A DNA stretch of 64,000 bases from Synechococcus sp. HJ21-Hayes. GTDB lineage: Bacteria; Cyanobacteriota; Cyanobacteriia; PCC-6307; Cyanobiaceae. The notes beneath the pieces are model-generated. The model worked only from the letters and a program-made list of their open reading frames with translations, was not told the DNA's origin and ran no database searches. A program made the translations under genes and the position numbers. Positions 49,422 through 57,576 of this stretch are shown one piece after another. Each line of letters begins with the position of its first letter. Position 1 is the first letter of the stretch. The stretch covers positions 104,047-168,046 of the forward strand of contig NZ_JAGQBW010000005.1 of assembly GCF_024345835.1 (NCBI RefSeq). Direction: 5' to 3'.

Positions 49422-50047
49422 GTGGCTCGTCGTTGCTGCTGGCGCTGCACAGCTCCAGTGAAACCTTCGCCCTCGCCGTTCAGGTCCTGACGGACGACCA
49501 CCCGGCCCAGGTGGCCAGTTTTCCCCTCGGGCGCCGGCTCTCCAACGACCTACTCGTCTGTGTGGAGGAGCTGCTGCCGGCGGACCAGTGGCCCCGGATC
49601 GGCCGGCTGGTGGTGGCCACCGGTCCGGGAGGGTTCACCGGCACCCGCCTCACCGTGGTGTTTGCCCGCACCTTGGCCCAGCAACTGGCCATCCCCCTGC
49701 ATGGCTACAGCAGTTTTCTGCTGATGGCCCATCGCCTGGCGGCTCCGGGCCAGGTGATGGCAGAGGTGCCGCGTTTCTGGCTCACCCAGGAGTTGCCGCG
49801 GCGTGGGGTGGTGGCGGGTTGCTATGGCCCCGCCACCAACGGCGCTATGGCCGAGCTTGAGCCACCGCGGCTGTTCCGTGGCGGCGAGGGCCTGCCCGCC
49901 GAACCTCGGCATCCAGCGGTGGTGGATCCGGAGCCTGATGTTCTGCAGTTGCTGCAGCTCGGCCAGCGGGCGGCCGCCGCCCAGCTGCCGGGGCCCTGGC
50001 AACCGGTGCTGCCCCTGTATCCCACCAGCCCGGTGGATGGACTGTGA
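49418..50047 (+). CDS. tsaB: tRNA threonylcarbamoyladenosine biosynthesis protein TsaB
   Basis: A 209-residue ASKHA-fold protein that partners TsaD/TsaE in making t6A on tRNAs. Motifs: LALHSSSETFALAV at the N-terminus, then VVATGPGGFTGTRLTVVFARTLA typical of TsaB. ATG 49418 overlaps the ycf34 stop, and the stop overlaps the next gene (GTGA), so ycf34-tsaB-ydcF form a tight operon. The C-terminal half is short compared with E. coli TsaB. Confidence 0.9.
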   Translation: MSGSSLLLALHSSSETFALAVQVLTDDHPAQVASFPLGRRLSNDLLVCVEELLPADQWPRIGRLVVATGPGGFTGTRLTVVFARTLAQQLAIPLHGYSSFLLMAHRLAAPGQVMAEVPRFWLTQELPRRGVVAGCYGPATNGAMAELEPPRLFRGGEGLPAEPRHPAVVDPEPDVLQLLQLGQRAAAAQLPGPWQPVLPLYPTSPVDGL

Positions 50048-50670
50048 CGACTGATCATCGCCAGCGCCGTCGTCGCCGGCTGCGACCCCGTCGCTCCGGG
50101 GGGCTGCGCTGGTGGGGGCTGCTGGCGGTCGTCTCCCTGCTGTGGCTGTCCCGGGGGCTGTGGCTCCCCCCCGCGCCGGCACCGCAACTGATCCTGGTGC
50201 TGGGTGGTGATGTGGAGCGGGAGCGGGTGGCCGGTGCGCTGGCTAAGCGCGATGGCCTGCCGGTGCTGGTGAGCGGTGGCAGTAACCCCGAATACGCCAC
50301 CTGGCAGTTCGGGCGTCAGGGGCTGGATGTGGGCCGCGTGCAGCTCGATTACCGCGCCACTGACACCCTCAGCAATTTCACCTCCGTGGTGGATGAGCTC
50401 AAGCGCGCCAAGGTGCGCCACGTGCTTCTGGTGACTAGCCGCGATCACATGGCGCGAGCCCTACGGGTGGGCCGCATCGTGGCGGGCAGCCGGGGCATTG
50501 CCTTGACACCGGTGGAGGTGCCCTGCGGCAACCGCTGCATGCCGGAAGGGGAGCGCAAGGTGTGGGGTGATACAGCCCGCGCCGCCCTGTGGGTGCTCAC
50601 GGGCCGCGACCTTAAGCGCTGGGCGGCAGAGCACTTCGGGCCGCTGCTGGAGGAAGTGCAGGACCGCTGA
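50044..50670 (+). CDS. YdcF/SanA-like DUF218 membrane protein
   Basis: A 208-residue protein with an Arg-rich N-terminus (about 10-16 positive residues), one membrane helix (about 24-40) and a DUF218 domain. The domain shows LILVLGGDVERERVAGAL, VSGGSNPEYATWQ, and VLLVTSRDHMARALRVGRIV, with DTLSNF in the middle. Such proteins (SanA, ElyC, YdcF) act at the inner membrane in envelope biogenesis with no firmly assigned chemistry. GTG 50044 overlaps the tsaB stop. The 3' end overlaps convergent plsC by 59 bp. Confidence 0.85.
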   Translation: MTTDHRQRRRRRLRPRRSGGLRWWGLLAVVSLLWLSRGLWLPPAPAPQLILVLGGDVERERVAGALAKRDGLPVLVSGGSNPEYATWQFGRQGLDVGRVQLDYRATDTLSNFTSVVDELKRAKVRHVLLVTSRDHMARALRVGRIVAGSRGIALTPVEVPCGNRCMPEGERKVWGDTARAALWVLTGRDLKRWAAEHFGPLLEEVQDR

Positions 50671-51343
50671 TCAGGCCCTGATCCAACAGGGCATTGATCT
50701 GGGCCTGGCATGCGGCGGTGGCTGCATCCAGATCCGCCCGTTTGCGGGAGGCCGGAGGGGGGATCGGCGTGCCAATCCGGATGTGTACCGGCACGAGTCG
50801 GGCCTGCCTGGATCCGGTGCCCAGGGCCCTGTGGCTGTTGATGATGGCCACCGGCAGCAACGGCACGCCGGCCCGGGCCGCCAGCAGGGCGGCACCGGCC
50901 TGGGGATCGTTCACCCGGCCATCGGCCTGGCGGGTGCCATCGATGAACACGCCGGTGGCCCAGCCCTGCTCCAGGCGGTCGGTGGCGGTGCGGATGGCTT
51001 CACGGTCGCTGGCCCCGCGGGCCACCGGGTAAGCGCCGCAGGCGCGGATGATCGGCCCCAGCAGCGGCACCTTGAACAGCTCGGCCTTGGCCATGAAGGC
51101 CACGGGGCGGCCCAGGGCATGGCCCAGCAGTGGTGGATCCAGGTGCGAGCCGTGGTTCGCCACCACCACCAGGGCGCCCTCCATCGGCACGTTGGCATTG
51201 CCTGCGGTGCGGCCGCGGAATAGCAGCCGGTAGATCGGGAATACCAGCAGGTAGCTCACGATCCGGTAGGTGAGGCTGGGGCGGGGGGTGCGGATCAGCG
51301 CTGGTGGGTCGGCGGGTCGTCGGCCGCGCAGAAGCCGCCTCAC
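50612..51343 (-). CDS. plsC: 1-acyl-sn-glycerol-3-phosphate acyltransferase
   Basis: A 243-residue acyltransferase that makes phosphatidic acid. Motif I NHGSHLDPPLLG, motif III region GVFIDGTRQADG and motif IV VPLLPVAIINSHRAL are visible. One membrane helix near residues 27-43. GTG 51343 overlaps the fabD stop (GTGA). It is the last gene of an rpaB-plsX-fabH-fabD-plsC run, which covers fatty-acid initiation and phospholipid/galactolipid precursor steps. It overlaps ydcF in the opposite direction. Confidence 0.92.
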   Translation of the reverse strand: MRRLLRGRRPADPPALIRTPRPSLTYRIVSYLLVFPIYRLLFRGRTAGNANVPMEGALVVVANHGSHLDPPLLGHALGRPVAFMAKAELFKVPLLGPIIRACGAYPVARGASDREAIRTATDRLEQGWATGVFIDGTRQADGRVNDPQAGAALLAARAGVPLLPVAIINSHRALGTGSRQARLVPVHIRIGTPIPPPASRKRADLDAATAACQAQINALLDQGLISGPALPPAAARSALPPSA

Positions 51344-52230
51344 AGGCCCAGGTCGGCGGCGCCGGCAATCTGGGCGGTGCTCACACCCTCGCAGCTGCGC
51401 TTGATCAGGCCGCTGAGCACGTTGCCCGGGCCTATCTCCACGGCGGTGGCCAGGCCATCGGCGCTGAAGCGTTCCATGGTTTCGCGCCAGCGCACGCCGG
51501 TTGTCATCTGGTGGCGCAGGCGTGCCTTCAGGGCCTCGCCGTTGGTTTCAGGGGTTGGGTCGGTGTTGCTCAGCACCGGGATGCTGGCGTTGCTGAAGGG
51601 CACTCCCTCCAGGGTGGTGCCGAAGGCCGCGGCGGCTTCCGCCATGAAGGGGGAATGGAAGGCCCCGCTCACCGCCAGGGGGATGGCGCGCTTGCAGGTG
51701 AGCGCGCTGCTCACCGCGGCCACCGCTTCGGGGCTGCCGGAGAGCACCACTTGGGCGCTGCTGTTGTCGTTGGCGATCACCACGGCGTCGTTAGCGGCCA
51801 CAAGGGCCTCCAGTTCGCTGCGATCGAAGCCCATCACGGCTGTCATGGCCCCACCGCCAGCGGCGGCCATCAGCTCGCTGCGGGTCTTCATCAGGGCTAG
51901 TCCGGTGGTCACGTCAAACACGCCGGCTGCATAGAGGGCCACCAGCTCCCCGAGGCTGTGGCCCGCCACCACATCTGCCATGCGGCCCTGGGCCTTGAGG
52001 CCATCCACCAGCAGGCTCTCGATCACGAACAGGGCCGGCTGGGTGTTGCGGGTGTCGTTGAGGTCGCTGAGTTCACCGTCGGCTTCGCCCGTGCAGATGG
52101 CCAGGAGGTCGCGGCCCAGCAGTTCCGACGCGGCGGCGAAGCGCTCCTGGGCCCCGGGCAGCTCCAGCACACCAGCCGCCATGCCGACCTTCTGAGATCC
52201 CTGTCCAGGAAACACCCAGGCAATGCCCAT
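51340..52230 (-). CDS. fabD: Malonyl-CoA:ACP transacylase
   Basis: A 296-residue enzyme that loads malonyl groups on ACP. The start has IAWVFPGQGSQKVGM; the catalytic Ser lies in VAGHSLGELVAL and the active-site His in AVSGAFHSPFM. ATG 52230 is preferred over GTG 52236. It lies between fabH and plsC in the lipid run, overlapping plsC by 4 bp. Confidence 0.95.
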   Translation of the reverse strand: MGIAWVFPGQGSQKVGMAAGVLELPGAQERFAAASELLGRDLLAICTGEADGELSDLNDTRNTQPALFVIESLLVDGLKAQGRMADVVAGHSLGELVALYAAGVFDVTTGLALMKTRSELMAAAGGGAMTAVMGFDRSELEALVAANDAVVIANDNSSAQVVLSGSPEAVAAVSSALTCKRAIPLAVSGAFHSPFMAEAAAAFGTTLEGVPFSNASIPVLSNTDPTPETNGEALKARLRHQMTTGVRWRETMERFSADGLATAVEIGPGNVLSGLIKRSCEGVSTAQIAGAADLGL

Positions 52231-52278
52231 GGCCACTTGCTTTGCACGTTGGGGGGGAGATTAGGCCGCGGGACTGGT

Positions 52279-53301
52279 TCAGCCCTGTGGGCCAGTCCAG
52301 CGCAGCAGGGCCCCACCCCAGCTGAGGCCTGCGCCAAAGCCACTGCTGGCGATCAGGTGGCCGGGCAGCACCCGCCCATCTTTCACCGCTTCATCGAGCA
52401 TCAGTGGAATGGTGGCCGCGGAGGTGTTGCCGTAGTTGGCCAGGTTGCTCAGCACCCGTTCATGGGGAATCTGGAAGCGATCAGCCACGGCATCGAGGAT
52501 GCGCTGGTTGGCCTGATGCAACAGCAGCCACTGCAGGCTCTCGGCACTGGTGCCGGTGGCCTCCAGTAGCTCCTTGAGTACGGCGGGCACTTCCCGCACG
52601 GCGAACTTGTAGACCTCCTGGCCGTTCATGCGCAGGGGTGCAAAGCCCCCCACCTGGGCCGTCACACTGCCCAGCAGGGCCTGACGGCTGTCGGTCTGGG
52701 CCAGGGTGAGGCAGCTGTTGCGGCTGCCATCGGAGCGCATGCGGAAGCCCAGCAGGCCGTTGTCGGCCTCGGAACAGGCTTCCACCGCCACGGCGGCGGC
52801 CCCATCGCCGAACAGCACACAGGTGGTGCGGTCGTCCCAGTCCACCCAGCGGCTGAGCTGGTCTGCACCGATCACCAAGGCGCGGCGCATGGAGCCGCTA
52901 CGCAGGTATTGGCTGGCAGTGATCAGTGCGAACAGAAAGCCGCTGCAGGCGGCGGTGAGGTCAAAGGCCACGGCATTGCTGGCCCCTAGGGCACCCTGCA
53001 CGCGGGGAGCGGTGCCGAACAGATCGTCCGGGCTGGAGGTGGCGAGCAGGATCAGATCCACCTCTTGTGGACTCCAGCCCGCATGGGCCAGGGCCGCCGA
53101 TGCGGCGCGGGTGGCCAGCAGTGTGAGGGGCTCTTCGGGGGAGCACACCCGCCGGGCACCGATGCCCGTTCGGGTGCGGATCCACTCATCGCTGGTGTCG
53201 ACCCGCTCGCTCAGTTGCTGGTTGCTGATGCTGATGGCGGGTATGGCGCTGCCGCTGCCCACGAGGGCCATCCCGTATGTACCCATCTGGCCCAGCAACA
53301 C
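52279..53301 (-). CDS. fabH: Beta-ketoacyl-ACP synthase III
   Basis: A 340-residue condensing enzyme that starts fatty-acid elongation from acetyl-CoA and malonyl-ACP. The catalytic triad regions are FDLTAACSGFLFAL (Cys), LLLHQANQRIL (His) and SNLANYGNTSAATIP (Asn). SDEWIRTRTGI near the start is characteristic. Starts at 53301 or 53286 are both possible. It follows plsX by 25 bp and precedes fabD by 48 bp. Confidence 0.95.
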   Translation of the reverse strand: MLLGQMGTYGMALVGSGSAIPAISISNQQLSERVDTSDEWIRTRTGIGARRVCSPEEPLTLLATRAASAALAHAGWSPQEVDLILLATSSPDDLFGTAPRVQGALGASNAVAFDLTAACSGFLFALITASQYLRSGSMRRALVIGADQLSRWVDWDDRTTCVLFGDGAAAVAVEACSEADNGLLGFRMRSDGSRNSCLTLAQTDSRQALLGSVTAQVGGFAPLRMNGQEVYKFAVREVPAVLKELLEATGTSAESLQWLLLHQANQRILDAVADRFQIPHERVLSNLANYGNTSAATIPLMLDEAVKDGRVLPGHLIASSGFGAGLSWGGALLRWTGPQG

Positions 53302-53326
53302 CGGTTCAGCCCACAGGTGGGCTCAG

Positions 53327-54601
53327 TCAACCACAGGCCACGGCCACGCCTGGGGTCTCGCTGAGGCGGTGAAGATCGTCCATCACGCCATGGCTGGCGG
53401 CGGAGTGGGCCAGGCGCAGGGCGCTCACCACCGAGAGGGCCTTGCTGCTGCCATGGCCGATCACGCAGATGCCATCCACCCCCAGGAGCAGCGCCCCGCC
53501 GTGCTCGGCGTGATCGAGGCGTTTCTTGATACGCCGCAGGTTGCTCATCAGGAAGGCGGATCCCACCTTGCCGCGGCGGCCACGGGGCAATTCCGCTTTG
53601 AGCACATCGAGCAGCACGCTGCCCACGCTCTCCAGGAATTTCAGCAACACGTTGCCAGTGAAGCCGTCGCACACCACCACGTCGAAGGCGCCCGAGAGCA
53701 CGTCACGCCCCTCGCAGTTGCCGGCGAAGTGAAAGCGGCTCTCCGCCTGGAGTAGGGGGTAGGTCTTGAGGGCCAGCTCGTTGCCCTTGCACTCCTCTTC
53801 GCCGATGTTGAGCAGGCCGATCCGGGGCTGGGCCACCTGCAGCACATCACGGCTGTAGATGTTGCCCAGCAGCGCCCACTGGTGCAGATAGCCGGGCTTG
53901 CAGTCCATGTTGGCGCCCACATCCAGCACCAGCACCTGCTTGGCGGGGTCTTTGGTGGGGAACAGGGCCCCGATGGCGGGGCGATCGATGCCCTTGAGGC
54001 GCCCCAGCCGGAAGATCGCCGAGGCCATCACGGCGCCGGAGTTGCCGGCCGAATACACAGCGGTGGCCTCGCCCTGTTTCACCAGGTCCATGGCCACGTT
54101 GATGCTGGCGTCGCGCTTCTTGCGCACCACCGTGGCCTCGTCATCCATGCCCACGGAGGGGCCACTGGCCACGATCTGGATCAAGCCGTTCCGCTGGGCT
54201 GTGTGGAGCTCATCCGCCAACCCGAGGCTGGCCACGGCGGCCTCCACTACGGCCGTTTCGGCCACGAACTTGATGCGCAGGGGCAGCAGCTGCACGGCCC
54301 GCAGGCAGCCTTCGAGGATCGGACCAGGGGCGTAGTCGCCGCCCATGCCATCCACCGCCACCCAGAGGCGATCGGCGTCCTTGATCTCGAGCTCGCTGCT
54401 ACCACCGGCTCCCTGTTGCAAACGGCGCAGGGGATCGAACACCAGCGGTTGCAGCAAGGTGTTGGCGGCGGCCCCCGCGGCGTTCGCCGCAACCCCGGCA
54501 GCATTGCCGGCGGCTCCAGCTACCTGGCCGGCGGCGGAAGCTGTACCTACGGCGGTGCCCACCAGACTGGTCACCGCCGCATTGCGGCGATACCAGATCA
54601 C
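53327..54601 (-). CDS. plsX: Phosphate acyltransferase PlsX
   Basis: An enzyme that turns acyl-ACP into acyl-phosphate for glycerolipid synthesis. The family core starts at WVAVDGMGGDYAPG, with VYSAGNSGAVMASA, DVGANMDCKPGYLHQWALLG and VVCDGFTGNVLLKF. It has an unusual N-terminal extension before the core: a basic start (IWYRRN) and an Ala/Gly/Asn-rich stretch (about 15-45). GTG 54601 is chosen, giving 424 residues. TTG at 54688/54679 or a start at 54718 would overlap rpaB. The start is uncertain. It lies 58 bp after the rpaB stop. Confidence 0.9.
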   Translation of the reverse strand: MIWYRRNAAVTSLVGTAVGTASAAGQVAGAAGNAAGVAANAAGAAANTLLQPLVFDPLRRLQQGAGGSSELEIKDADRLWVAVDGMGGDYAPGPILEGCLRAVQLLPLRIKFVAETAVVEAAVASLGLADELHTAQRNGLIQIVASGPSVGMDDEATVVRKKRDASINVAMDLVKQGEATAVYSAGNSGAVMASAIFRLGRLKGIDRPAIGALFPTKDPAKQVLVLDVGANMDCKPGYLHQWALLGNIYSRDVLQVAQPRIGLLNIGEEECKGNELALKTYPLLQAESRFHFAGNCEGRDVLSGAFDVVVCDGFTGNVLLKFLESVGSVLLDVLKAELPRGRRGKVGSAFLMSNLRRIKKRLDHAEHGGALLLGVDGICVIGHGSSKALSVVSALRLAHSAASHGVMDDLHRLSETPGVAVACG

Positions 54602-54659
54602 CAGACGGCGAATGGCCTTGGGCCGCGAACGACGGGCGTTCGCGCCAGGACCTGGGGCG

Positions 54660-55406
54660 TCAGTTGGCTTCGGGGGCAACGGCTTCAACGATGCGCTGGA
54701 ACAGGTAACCCGTGCCACGAGCCGTGAGGATCAGCTCGGGATTGGCGGGGTCATCTTCCAGTTTGGAGCGCAGCCGGGAGATGTGGACGTCCACCACCCG
54801 CGTGTCCACGTGCCGTTCGGGGGTGTATCCCCACACGTCCTTGAGGATTTCGCCGCGGCTGAAGGGCTCGCCGCTGCGTCCTACAAGCAGTTCCAGCAGG
54901 CTGAATTCCATGCCTGTCAGGCGGATGCGCTCGTCGCCGCGGTACACCTGGCGCTTGTTGGTGTCGATCCGCAGCTCACCCACCTGGATCACCCCGGAGT
55001 TCGGGATTCCGGCCGCCTGGTCCTTGTCCACGCGGCGCAGCACGCAGCGGATGCGGGCCTCCAGCTCCTTCGGGCTGAAGGGCTTCACCACGTAGTCGTC
55101 GGCGCCCAGTTCCAGGCCGGTGATGCGGTCCGCCACGTCGCCCAGGGCGGTGAGCATCACGATCGGCACGTCCGATTCCTTGCGCAGCTCCTGGCACACG
55201 CCGTAGCCGTCGAGCTTGGGCATCATCACGTCGAGCACCACCAGATCGGGGCTAGTGCGCCGGAAGGCCTCAAGTGCCTCAAGGCCATCGCAAGCCGTGA
55301 CAACCTGATAACCGATCATCGACAGGCGCGTCTCGAGGATGCGCCGGATGCTGGCTTCGTCATCGACGACCAGGATCGTTTCCTTGGCGGGGGCTGAGGC
55401 CGTCAT
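54660..55406 (-). CDS. rpaB: OmpR-type response regulator RpaB (Ycf27)
   Basis: A 248-residue regulator with a receiver domain (Asp59 in LVVLDVMMPKLDG; Lys in DDYVVKPF) and a winged-helix DNA-binding domain (GDERIRLTGMEFSLLELLV, then HVDTRVVDVHISRLRSKLE and TARGTGYLFQRI). RpaB is the high-light regulator that binds HLR1 sites at photosynthesis genes (family knowledge). It stands at the head of the lipid run plsX-fabH-fabD-plsC and is divergent from radA (97 bp between starts). Confidence 0.95.
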   Translation of the reverse strand: MTASAPAKETILVVDDEASIRRILETRLSMIGYQVVTACDGLEALEAFRRTSPDLVVLDVMMPKLDGYGVCQELRKESDVPIVMLTALGDVADRITGLELGADDYVVKPFSPKELEARIRCVLRRVDKDQAAGIPNSGVIQVGELRIDTNKRQVYRGDERIRLTGMEFSLLELLVGRSGEPFSRGEILKDVWGYTPERHVDTRVVDVHISRLRSKLEDDPANPELILTARGTGYLFQRIVEAVAPEAN

Positions 55407-55503
55407 TGCGCCACTCTGACCAGGCGGGTTAAGTAGTTCGACCTACTGAAAAGGTCGGCGGGCCCCTGGGTTCACCTGAAGCCACCTTTCTTCATACACC
55501 GTT

Positions 55504-56946
55504 TTGGCGCGCGCCACCACCACCTACGTCTGTCAGAGCTGCGGTGCGCAGACCCGCCAGTTTTTCGGACGCTGCTCGAGTTGCGGCAGCTGGAACAGCC
55601 TGGTGGAGCAGGTGGCGGCGGCCACCGATACCCGTCGCCGTCGCCCCGTGGCCCCTGCCGCCGAGGCGGCAATCCCTGCCCAGCCCCGCCGTTCTGAGCC
55701 CATCCATGCGGTGGGGGATCGCCCGCTGCAGCGGCTGAGCAGCGGCTACGGCGAGCTTGATCGGGTGCTGGGCGGTGGCCTGGTGCCCGGCTCGCTGGTG
55801 TTGTTGGGGGGCGATCCCGGGATCGGTAAATCCACACTGTTGCTGCAGAGCGCCCAGGCCATGGCGGCACGCCACTCCGTGCTCTATGTGAGCGCGGAGG
55901 AATCGGCCCAGCAGGTGAAGCTGCGCTGGCGGCGCTTGGCGGATCCACTGGAAGCCGGCGCGGCGGAGGCCGATGGGCCCGGGGCTGCGTTGCAGTTGCT
56001 GGCGGAAACCGATCTCGAGCTGGTGCTGCAGGAGTTAGAGGCGTTGCGGCCGGCCGTGGCGATCATCGACAGCATCCAGGCGCTGCACGACGGCGAGCTC
56101 AGCAGTGCGCCCGGTTCCGTGGCCCAGGTGCGCGACTGTGCGGCGGCCCTGGCCCGCATCGCCAAGCGCCAGGACACGGCCCTGCTGCTGGTGGGCCACG
56201 TGACCAAGGAAGGCATGCTCGCTGGCCCCAAGGTGCTGGAGCACCTGGTGGATGCGGTGCTGACCTTTGAGGGGGATCGCTTTGCGACCCACCGCCTCCT
56301 GCGGGCGGTGAAGAACCGCTTTGGCGCCACTCACGAGCTGGGGGTATTTGAGATGCGCGGCCAGGGACTGGCGGAGGTCATCAATCCCAGCGAGCTGTTC
56401 CTCGGCAGCGATGAACCCAGTGCCGGCACCGCCACGATCGTGGCCTGTGAGGGCACCCGGCCGCTGGTGGTGGAACTGCAGGCCCTGGTGAGTACCACCA
56501 GCTACGCCAGTCCCCGCCGCACCGCCACGGGTATCGGCACCAATCGCCTGCACCAGATCTTGGCCGTGTTGGAGAAGCATCTAGGCCTACCCCTCTCCCG
56601 CTTCGACTGCTATCTCGCGGTGGCGGGTGGCTTGGAGGTGGAGGAGCCGTCGGCCGATCTGGGGGTGGCTGCGGCGGTGGTGGCCAGCTACCGGGATCTC
56701 ATCCTGCCCCCGGGCACGGTGTTGATCGGTGAGCTGGGGTTGGGGGGGCAGCTGCGGCCCGTGGGCCAACTGGAATTGCGCCTGCAGGAATCGGCGCGCC
56801 TGGGCTTCCGCCGGGCGGTGGTGCCCAAGGGCAGTGGCCTGGGGCGCCTGGCGGCCGGCCTCGATCTCCAGTTGTTGGAGGCCGGCAGCGTGGCCGAAGC
56901 CCTGGTGGCCGCCCTGGGGGTGAACCCGGCGGACGATCGGCCCTAG
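55504..56946 (+). CDS. radA: DNA repair protein RadA (Sms)
   Basis: A 480-residue RecA-like ATPase that helps branch migration in recombination. A C4 zinc finger has Cys10, 13, 24 and 27 (CQSC, then CSSC). Walker A is GGDPGIGKST, followed by the RadA signature KNRFG (VKNRFGATHELGVF) and a C-terminal Lon-like domain (GELGLGGQLRPVGQLELRL, VPKGSG). It starts at TTG 55504, which leads straight into the zinc-finger region. It converges on ycf3 with an 18 bp gap. Confidence 0.95.
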   Translation: MARATTTYVCQSCGAQTRQFFGRCSSCGSWNSLVEQVAAATDTRRRRPVAPAAEAAIPAQPRRSEPIHAVGDRPLQRLSSGYGELDRVLGGGLVPGSLVLLGGDPGIGKSTLLLQSAQAMAARHSVLYVSAEESAQQVKLRWRRLADPLEAGAAEADGPGAALQLLAETDLELVLQELEALRPAVAIIDSIQALHDGELSSAPGSVAQVRDCAAALARIAKRQDTALLLVGHVTKEGMLAGPKVLEHLVDAVLTFEGDRFATHRLLRAVKNRFGATHELGVFEMRGQGLAEVINPSELFLGSDEPSAGTATIVACEGTRPLVVELQALVSTTSYASPRRTATGIGTNRLHQILAVLEKHLGLPLSRFDCYLAVAGGLEVEEPSADLGVAAAVVASYRDLILPPGTVLIGELGLGGQLRPVGQLELRLQESARLGFRRAVVPKGSGLGRLAAGLDLQLLEAGSVAEALVAALGVNPADDRP

Positions 56947-56964
56947 CGGCCCTGGCCCTCGCGA

Positions 56965-57486
56965 TCAGAAATACACGTCCACGCTGCCGCGACCGCTGGT
57001 CTTCAGCCAGTTTTGGGCCTCGATGTAGTTGTTCGGCGCCAGGCGAATGGCCTTGCCCCAGAAGTCGGCAGCCAGGTCGAAGCGGCGATCGGATTCGTCG
57101 GCATCGCCCTGTTCCTCGGCGATGCAGCCCAGGTGGTGGTGAATCACCGCCATGTTGTTGAGGGCCTGGGGCATCTTGCTGTTCAGATCCAGGGCCTGGC
57201 CGTAGTTCTCGAGGGCTTTTTCGTGCTCGCCGTTGCTGGCGAACACCAGGGCCATGTTGTAGAGGATGAAGGCCCGGTCATTAGGGTCGTCCTCGAGGGT
57301 GAGGGCCTCCTTGTAGTTGTCCAGTGCCTCGGCGTACTCCCCGTCGGCCTGGGCGCTCATCCCATCGCGGTAGTAGGCGAAGGCCTCCTTGGCCCGCTGG
57401 TTGGTGGGCAGCACCTTGAGGATCAGGTCCGCCATCACCGTGAAGCTCTTGTCGATGAAGTTGTCGTTGCGCTGGGAGCGGGGCAC
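56965..57486 (-). CDS. ycf3: Photosystem I assembly protein Ycf3
   Basis: A 173-residue TPR protein needed for photosystem I assembly at the thylakoid. The start [24 protein letters not shown] is highly characteristic. Three tetratricopeptide repeats follow ([50 protein letters not shown]; and a third near 100-150). The start codon is GTG at 57486. It is divergent from the copper ATPase, with 90 bp between starts. Confidence 0.95.
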   Translation of the reverse strand: MPRSQRNDNFIDKSFTVMADLILKVLPTNQRAKEAFAYYRDGMSAQADGEYAEALDNYKEALTLEDDPNDRAFILYNMALVFASNGEHEKALENYGQALDLNSKMPQALNNMAVIHHHLGCIAEEQGDADESDRRFDLAADFWGKAIRLAPNNYIEAQNWLKTSGRGSVDVYF

Positions 57487-57576
57487 GGCGGGATTCAGAG
57501 CTGTGTGCTCCCATCCTCACCTGCGCGAACCGTGGGCTGGCGCTGTCTTTTGCACTCCCTAGCCTGTAAGCCCTTG

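Noticed and set aside
57013..57576. Extension of the copper ATPase frame upstream to 57013
   Set aside because: This part is antisense to ycf3; the ATPase family begins just before the MKCGGC domain, which fits ATG 57577.
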